Positions 59,488 to 64,000 of a DNA stretch of 64,000 nucleotides are shown one piece after another. The DNA lies in contig JACMOZ010000038.1 in the NCBI GenBank assembly GCA_014377785.1, forward strand, positions 62,001-126,000. The letters run 5' to 3'. The notes beneath the pieces are model-generated. The model searched no databases. It was not told the origin of the DNA and saw nothing but the letters and a program-made list of their open reading frames with translations. The number at the start of each line of letters is the position of its first letter. Position 1 is the stretch's first letter. The translations under genes were made by a program, and so were the position numbers. Origin of the DNA: Aeromicrobium sp. (GTDB taxonomy: Bacteria > Actinomycetota > Actinomycetes > Propionibacteriales > Nocardioidaceae).

Positions 59488-61004
59488 TTGCCAACAACCC
59501 CCTGCGCGATCCACGCGATCGTCGGCTCCCGCAGATTGCCGGGCCGTGCAGCATCGTGATCTTCGGCATCACCGGCGACTTGGCACGCCGCAAGCTCCTC
59601 CCGGCGATCTACGACCTCACCAACCGTGGGCTGCTGCCGCCGGGATTCGCGCTCATCGGCTTCGCCCGCCATGACACGTCAATTAAAGATTTTGTCAGCG
59701 ATGTGCGCGATGCCGTCAAGGCAGGTGCCCGGACGCCGTGGCGCGAAAATATCTGGAAACAGATGGCCGCCGGCCTACGCTTCGTTGGCGGCGCCTTCGA
59801 CGAAGACGAATCCTGGGAGCGGCTCGTCACCAGGCTTCAGGAGATCGACGACGAACGCGGCACTGGAGGCAATCACGCTTTTTATCTGTCCACCCCGCCC
59901 ACCTTGTTTCCGATGATCATTGCGAGGCTCAAAAAGCACGGCCTCGCCGAAGCCGGCAATGCGTGGCGCAGGGTTGTTATCGAGAAGCCGTTCGGGCACA
60001 ACCTCAACTCCGCCCAGGAACTCAACGCGCTCCTCTCCGATGTTTTTCCACGGGAAAACGTCTTCCGTATCGACCACTACCTCGGCAAGGAGACGGTCCA
60101 GAACATCCTGGCCTTCCGGTTCGCCAACGGCATGTTCGAACCGATCTGGAACTCCAACTATGTCGACCACGTACAGATCACCATGGCCGAAGACATCGGC
60201 ATCGGTTCGCGTGCGGGCTACTACGACGGCATCGGCGCAGCCCGTGACGTTATTCAGAACCACTTGTTGCAATTGATGGCCCTCGTTGCCATGGAAGAAC
60301 CCGTCTCCTTCAACGCCTACAGCCTGCGCATCGAAAAGCAGAAGATCCTCGCCAACGCGCGACCACCCGAGCGCATGGACCTACATACGGCTCACGCGCA
60401 ATATGCCGAAGGCTGGGCCGGCGGCGAAGAAGTTCCCGGCTATCTGCAAGAGCAGGACATTCCTGCAGACTCGACCACCGAGACGTTTGCCGCGATGCGC
60501 ATCGACATCGCGACCCGCCGCTGGGCCGGCGTCCCCTTTTATTTGCGTGCCGGCAAGAGGCTCGGTCGTCGCGTGACCGAGGTCGCCGTGGTGTTCAAGC
60601 GTGCACCGCACCAACCCTTCGGCAGCAACGACGTCGAAGAGCTCGGCCAGAATTCCCTCGTCATGCGCATCCAGCCCGACGAAGGCGTGACCCTGCGATT
60701 CGGGGCGAAGGTTCCCGGCACAGCCATGGAGATCCGCGACGTCAACATGGACTTCGCCTACGGCGGTGCCTTTGTCGAAAGCAGCCCCGAGGCGTATGAA
60801 CGCCTCATCCTCGACGTGCTGCTCGGCGACCCACCGCTGTTCCCGCAACTCGAAGAGGTCGAACTGGCCTGGAAGATCCTCGACCCGGTGATCGAATATT
60901 GGGCCCGCTGCAAGAACATCGACACCTACCCATCGGGGACGTGGGGTCCGGTCTCGGCGGACAAGATGCTGGCCCGCGACGGCCGCGTCTGGAGGAGGCC
61001 CTAG
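59484..61004 (+). CDS. zwf: Glucose-6-phosphate dehydrogenase
   Basis: A 506-residue enzyme making 6-phosphogluconolactone and NADPH. The nucleotide-binding motif IFGITGDLARRKLLP (residues 27-41) and the catalytic signature RIDHYLGKE (about residues 190-198) are intact, followed by ENIKEPFG-type VVIEKPFGHNL. The GTG start overlaps the pgi stop. GGAGGAGG near its end serves as ribosome binding site for opcA, its assembly/activation partner. Confidence 0.97.
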   Translation: MIANNPLRDPRDRRLPQIAGPCSIVIFGITGDLARRKLLPAIYDLTNRGLLPPGFALIGFARHDTSIKDFVSDVRDAVKAGARTPWRENIWKQMAAGLRFVGGAFDEDESWERLVTRLQEIDDERGTGGNHAFYLSTPPTLFPMIIARLKKHGLAEAGNAWRRVVIEKPFGHNLNSAQELNALLSDVFPRENVFRIDHYLGKETVQNILAFRFANGMFEPIWNSNYVDHVQITMAEDIGIGSRAGYYDGIGAARDVIQNHLLQLMALVAMEEPVSFNAYSLRIEKQKILANARPPERMDLHTAHAQYAEGWAGGEEVPGYLQEQDIPADSTTETFAAMRIDIATRRWAGVPFYLRAGKRLGRRVTEVAVVFKRAPHQPFGSNDVEELGQNSLVMRIQPDEGVTLRFGAKVPGTAMEIRDVNMDFAYGGAFVESSPEAYERLILDVLLGDPPLFPQLEEVELAWKILDPVIEYWARCKNIDTYPSGTWGPVSADKMLARDGRVWRRP

Positions 61005-61006
61005 TT

Positions 61007-61915
61007 ATGGAGACCGTACTTCTCAATACCAACTCCTCGAAGATCGCCCAATCGATGGTGCGCGCCCGTCGCGCCGCCGGCAGCCCCGCAATGGACATGG
61101 TCCTGACACTTGTCGTCATCACCGACGAGGACGGCGTCGCCGAGACATTGCGCACTGCGACCACCCTGTCCAAGGAACATCCCTCCCGCGTCATCGGAGT
61201 GATCCGTGGCTCGAACCGCGGTCGGGCCAACCTCGATGCCAAGGTCCGGGTCGGCCACGACTCGACCGGCGAATCGATTCTGTTGCGTGTTTCCGGGGAA
61301 CTGACCAAACATGCCGAATCTGTTGTGCTCCCCTTGTTATTGCCCGATTCGCCCGTGGTTGTCTGGTGGCCCAACAAGGCCCCCGAAATTCCGTCCGAGG
61401 ACGCCATCGGGCGTTTGGCGCAGCGTCGGCTGACCGATGCAGAGAGCACGGCCTCACCGATCCGTGCGCTGCGTGCCGTGGCGCGCAACTATGCGCCCGG
61501 CGACACCGATCTCTCCTGGACGCGTCTGACGCCTTGGCGGGCCCTGCTGGCTGCCGCGCTTGACCAGACAAGCGCCAAGGTCACCAGCGGCCACCTCGTG
61601 ACGGGGGCGGGCAATCCAGCCGCCGAACTGCTCGTCAGTTGGCTCGAAAGTCGGCTGAAGATAAGGCTGACCGTGCAGCGAGGGGACGCCGACCACATTT
61701 CCTCGGTGACACTCACAACCGCCATCGGTGACGTGACGATCGAGCGCATCAATGACTCGACCTGCAACTTCAGCGTTCCGGGTGCGGCCGATCACCACGT
61801 GCCACTTGGGGCACGCACCCACGCCGAGCTCCTGGCCGAGGATTTGCGCCGGCTCGACAACGACGAAATCTATGAAGAGACGATCACCCATATGCTGAAA
61901 GAACTCGACGCGTGA
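61007..61915 (+). CDS. opcA: OpcA, glucose-6-phosphate dehydrogenase assembly protein
   Basis: A 302-residue OpcA-type protein that activates or stabilises Zwf, as known in cyanobacteria and Corynebacterium. Family traits are the N-terminal alpha/beta domain (LTLVVITDEDGVAETLRTAT), LPLLLPDSPVVVWWP and FSVPGAADHHVPLGARTHAELLAEDLRRLD. ATG 61007 is two bases after the zwf stop with GGAGGAGG nearby, and the gene overlaps pgl by four bases. Confidence 0.93.
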   Translation: METVLLNTNSSKIAQSMVRARRAAGSPAMDMVLTLVVITDEDGVAETLRTATTLSKEHPSRVIGVIRGSNRGRANLDAKVRVGHDSTGESILLRVSGELTKHAESVVLPLLLPDSPVVVWWPNKAPEIPSEDAIGRLAQRRLTDAESTASPIRALRAVARNYAPGDTDLSWTRLTPWRALLAAALDQTSAKVTSGHLVTGAGNPAAELLVSWLESRLKIRLTVQRGDADHISSVTLTTAIGDVTIERINDSTCNFSVPGAADHHVPLGARTHAELLAEDLRRLDNDEIYEETITHMLKELDA

Positions 61916-62610
61916 GCGTTGAGATCTCGGCCGATGCCGCTGCGTTGGCCACCTCGGTTGCCGGACGTATAAACGGTCGGCTCGCGGCGATCCAGGCCGC
62001 CGGCACGACCCCTTCTGTTGTCCTCACGGGTGGCTCGATCGCCATCGCCAGTTATGAGGCGCTCGAAGCCGGCACCGTCGACTGGAAGCACGTCGACTTC
62101 TACTGGGGCGACGAACGGTTCGTCCCGGCCGGCCATGCAGACCGCAATGACCAGCAGGCGCGCGACTCATTCCTGACCCGGCTCGGTGTTCCCGAGGACC
62201 ACATCCACGTGATGCCGGCTCACGATTGCGCCTACAGCGCCGCCGAGGCGGCCGATGCCTATGCCGGTGAGGTCCCCGAGGCGCCGTTCGACCTGGTGTT
62301 GCTCGGCGTCGGCCCCGACGCACACGTGGCCTCGCTGTTTCCCGGTTTTGCCCAACTCCACGAAACCGAACGCAAAGTCGTCGAGGTCTTCGACTCCCCC
62401 AAACCGCCGCCGGTACGCCTCTCGATGACGATGCCGACGCTCAACCACGCCGACAGCGTGTGGTTCCTTGTGGCCGGCGAGGGAAAGGCCGAGGCTGTCG
62501 CGACGGCCCTTGGGGACGACCCCGTTGTTGTCGACACCCCGGCAAGCGGCGTACATGGCAGCCGTGAAACCCTCTGGCTCCTCGACGAAGCCGCCGCCTC
62601 ACAACTCTGA
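61912..62610 (+). CDS. pgl: 6-phosphogluconolactonase
   Basis: A 232-residue SugarP-isomerase-fold lactonase hydrolysing 6-phosphogluconolactone. Signatures are VVLTGGSIAIASYEAL, VDFYWGDERFVPAGHADRN and LLGVGPDAHVASLFPGF, diagnostic of DevB-type enzymes. The GTG at 61912 overlaps the opcA stop. It is the last gene of the pentose phosphate operon; a short palindrome follows. Confidence 0.96.
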   Translation: MSVEISADAAALATSVAGRINGRLAAIQAAGTTPSVVLTGGSIAIASYEALEAGTVDWKHVDFYWGDERFVPAGHADRNDQQARDSFLTRLGVPEDHIHVMPAHDCAYSAAEAADAYAGEVPEAPFDLVLLGVGPDAHVASLFPGFAQLHETERKVVEVFDSPKPPPVRLSMTMPTLNHADSVWFLVAGEGKAEAVATALGDDPVVVDTPASGVHGSRETLWLLDEAAASQL

Positions 62611-62672
62611 CTTGTTGAGCCGAACGCAAGAATTGACCTCATGCCCGCAGGTCGGCCCTCAGGTCGATTCGT

Positions 62673-62690
62673 TCGTCCCCGGGGGGACGA
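62673..62690. terminator. GC palindrome between pgl and rbpA
   Basis: TCGTCCCC-GG-GGGGACGA is a perfect 18-bp palindrome in the 86-base convergent gap. It may terminate transcription in both directions, though it lacks a T-run. The 2-base centre is too short for a normal hairpin loop, so it could equally be a protein site. Confidence 0.4.
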
Positions 62691-62696
62691 TCGGGT

Positions 62697-63050
62697 TCAG
62701 TAGATGACTTCGCCGCGCTTACGACGGGTGCGAAGCAGTTGCAATGCCTCGGTCAGGATCTCGGCCGCTTCGGTGTCCGAACGGCGTTCCTTCACATAGG
62801 CCAAGTGCGTCTTGTAAGGGGCGATCTTGGGCGCCGTTGGCGGATTATCCTGATCCAGGCTCGCCGGCATACCGCAGCGAGGGCAGTCCCAGGATTCGGG
62901 TGCCTCGGCTTCAACGGCAAAACTCAACACGGTGTTGTGTTTGTTGTTGCAGAAATAGGCGACAACCTGACGCGGCGCTGCTTCTCCGCGCTCGGCTTCG
63001 CCCATGGGGCCTGAGCCGATTCGGCTGCCCCGGATAGCACCTGCGGCCAC
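62697..63050 (-). CDS. rbpA: RNA polymerase-binding protein RbpA
   Basis: A 117-residue RbpA, which binds the housekeeping sigma factor and RNA polymerase and stimulates initiation. The N-terminal tail (AIRGSRIGSGP) and the zinc domain (VAYFCNNKHNTVLSF, WDCPRCGMPASLD with two cysteines) precede the sigma-interaction region (THLAYVKERRSDTEAAEILTEALQ). The GTG at 63050 abuts the secG stop directly. RbpA is restricted to actinobacteria, which supports the assignment of the window. Confidence 0.96.
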   Translation of the reverse strand: MAAGAIRGSRIGSGPMGEAERGEAAPRQVVAYFCNNKHNTVLSFAVEAEAPESWDCPRCGMPASLDQDNPPTAPKIAPYKTHLAYVKERRSDTEAAEILTEALQLLRTRRKRGEVIY

Positions 63051-63287
63051 TTATGAGCTCGCCTTCAGGAGCAGTGCAACAACAAATATGCTCACAACCC
63101 AGACGATGGCGACACCGACGGTGATGCGGTCAAGGTTTCGTTCCGCGACAGAAGAGCTGCCGAGGGAACTCGAAATACCGCCGCCGAACATGGCGGACAG
63201 GCCACCACCGCTTCCTTTGTGCATGAGCACAAGGACGGTTATCAGCAAACTGCTCGCCGCCAAAATGATGGAGAAAATCAAGATCAT
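63051..63287 (-). CDS. secG: Preprotein translocase subunit SecG
   Basis: A 78-residue SecG with two transmembrane helices (MILIFSIILAASSLLITVLV; VGVAIVWVVSIFVVALLL) and the conserved loop MHKGSGGGLSAMFGGG. It supports the SecYEG channel. AAAGG lies before the ATG. It lies between tpiA (upstream) and rbpA. Confidence 0.95.
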   Translation of the reverse strand: MILIFSIILAASSLLITVLVLMHKGSGGGLSAMFGGGISSSLGSSSVAERNLDRITVGVAIVWVVSIFVVALLLKASS

Positions 63288-63321
63288 TTCTTACCTTTGG
63301 TCATAGGTGCGGAATCCTCCA

Positions 63322-64000
63322 CTATTTGGTGGCGCCTGACAAGTCGGGCATTGAATAGAACCTGGCAATACCGGCGAACTCCGCTGCTTGGAGACTTGCT
63401 CCACCGACCAACGCACCATCCACATCGGGCTGGGCCATGATCGCTGCGATATTCGCGGCCTTGACTGATCCGCCGTAAAGGATACGCAATGCCGCTGCCG
63501 CTTCGGGCGACGAGGTCACCGAAACGCGTTTTCTGATCGCGCTGCAGACTTCCTGCGCATCATCGGGCGTGGCCACCTCGCCGGTACCAATGGCCCAGAT
63601 GGGCTCATAGGCGACAACAAGACCGGCGACCTGATCGGCGCTGAATCCGGCGAGCGAAGCGTCGACCTGGGCGAGCGCGTAGGCAACGTGTTCACCCGAC
63701 TTGCGTATGTCGAGCCCCTCACCGACGCAAACGATTGGCGTGATTCCTTGCGCGAGCGCTTTGTGGGCTTTGGCGTTGACGACGGTGTCGCTCTCCTCGT
63801 GGTATTCGCGTCGCTCGCAATGACCGACGACAACGTATGAGCAACCGAGTTTCGCCAGCATCGCCGCCGAGATTTCGCCGGTGTAGGCGCCGCCGTCATG
63901 TTCGGACACGTCTTGAGCGCCATAAGCAATTTTGAGCTGGTCGCCGTCGATGAGCGTCTGCACGCTGCGGATGTCGGTGAACGGCGGGATGACGACGACT
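63322..64000 (-). CDS. tpiA: Triosephosphate isomerase (partial, N-terminus beyond the window)
   Basis: Most of a glycolytic triosephosphate isomerase, cut at its N-terminal end by the right edge. Visible catalytic blocks are [11 protein letters not shown] (catalytic histidine motif), [13 protein letters not shown] (catalytic glutamate) and [12 protein letters not shown] (phosphate gripper). The stop is at 63322 and the frame is open through 64000. Further upstream a gapA-pgk-tpiA arrangement would be expected. Confidence 0.97.
   Translation of the reverse strand, partial: VVVIPPFTDIRSVQTLIDGDQLKIAYGAQDVSEHDGGAYTGEISAAMLAKLGCSYVVVGHCERREYHEESDTVVNAKAHKALAQGITPIVCVGEGLDIRKSGEHVAYALAQVDASLAGFSADQVAGLVVAYEPIWAIGTGEVATPDDAQEVCSAIRKRVSVTSSPEAAAALRILYGGSVKAANIAAIMAQPDVDGALVGGASLQAAEFAGIARFYSMPDLSGATK

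Overview
This is GC-rich DNA from an actinobacterium. The evidence is the gene content (RbpA, OpcA, a SUF operon led by a SufR-type regulator, DUF3099, DUF2630, a two-ACT-domain SerB, and LigC plus a stand-alone LigD-type polymerase domain). It is also the start architecture: at least seventeen genes begin at an ATG or GTG placed 6-7 bases after a TANNNT -10 box, the signature of leaderless transcripts. I cannot name the genus.

Layout. 1-15 kb: housekeeping and stress genes (thioesterase, DUF427, PAP2 phosphatase, pyruvate phosphate dikinase, FetB-like permease, EEP-fold protein, ABC-F ATPase, FMN-binding protein, DUF488, hibernation-factor-like protein), then a SNF2 helicase with an RNase HI behind it, then RF3. 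15.2-17.0 kb: an accessory scar holding a Fic-domain fragment, a frameshifted and truncated tyrosine integrase, tRNA-Leu(GAG), a strong hairpin and a cluster of three DnaA-box-like 9-mers. 17-36 kb: DUF445, a 26-codon leaderless ORF coupled to a CPBP protease and HrpA, a GAP-family protein, FKBP, an alcohol dehydrogenase, a pair of acyl-CoA dehydrogenases with a MarR regulator, peptide deformylase, a frameshifted RibD/DHFR-like gene, a membrane-anchored L7/L12-like domain, an RNA methyltransferase and a PEBP protein on one overlapping divergent promoter, an SPFH/NfeD pair, and SerB.

36-64 kb: a block whose content and order recall, from memory, the Mycobacterium tuberculosis Rv1436-Rv1475 region. 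It runs MoaA, SURF1, enoyl-CoA hydratase, ABC-F, sufR-sufB-sufD-Rieske-sufC-sufS-sufU-sufT, an ABC exporter with CtaA (heme A synthase), CtaB (heme O synthase), tkt-tal-pgi-zwf-opcA-pgl, and rbpA-secG-tpiA (tpiA cut by the window edge). The LigD-polymerase/LigC pair and a GNAT gene sit inside this block.

Functionally, the SUF genes make Fe-S clusters, SURF1/CtaA/CtaB serve heme A and cytochrome oxidase assembly, and the six-gene tkt-pgl operon runs the pentose phosphate pathway. Intergenic spaces carry several palindromic or tandem repeats, some overlapping promoters or stop codons. I found no CRISPR array, no complete insertion sequence and no intact prophage. No single previously undescribed system stands out. 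The best leads are the overlapping divergent leaderless promoter, the coupled 26-codon ORF, the DnaA-box cluster, the SNF2-RNase HI pair and the dispersed palindromes.
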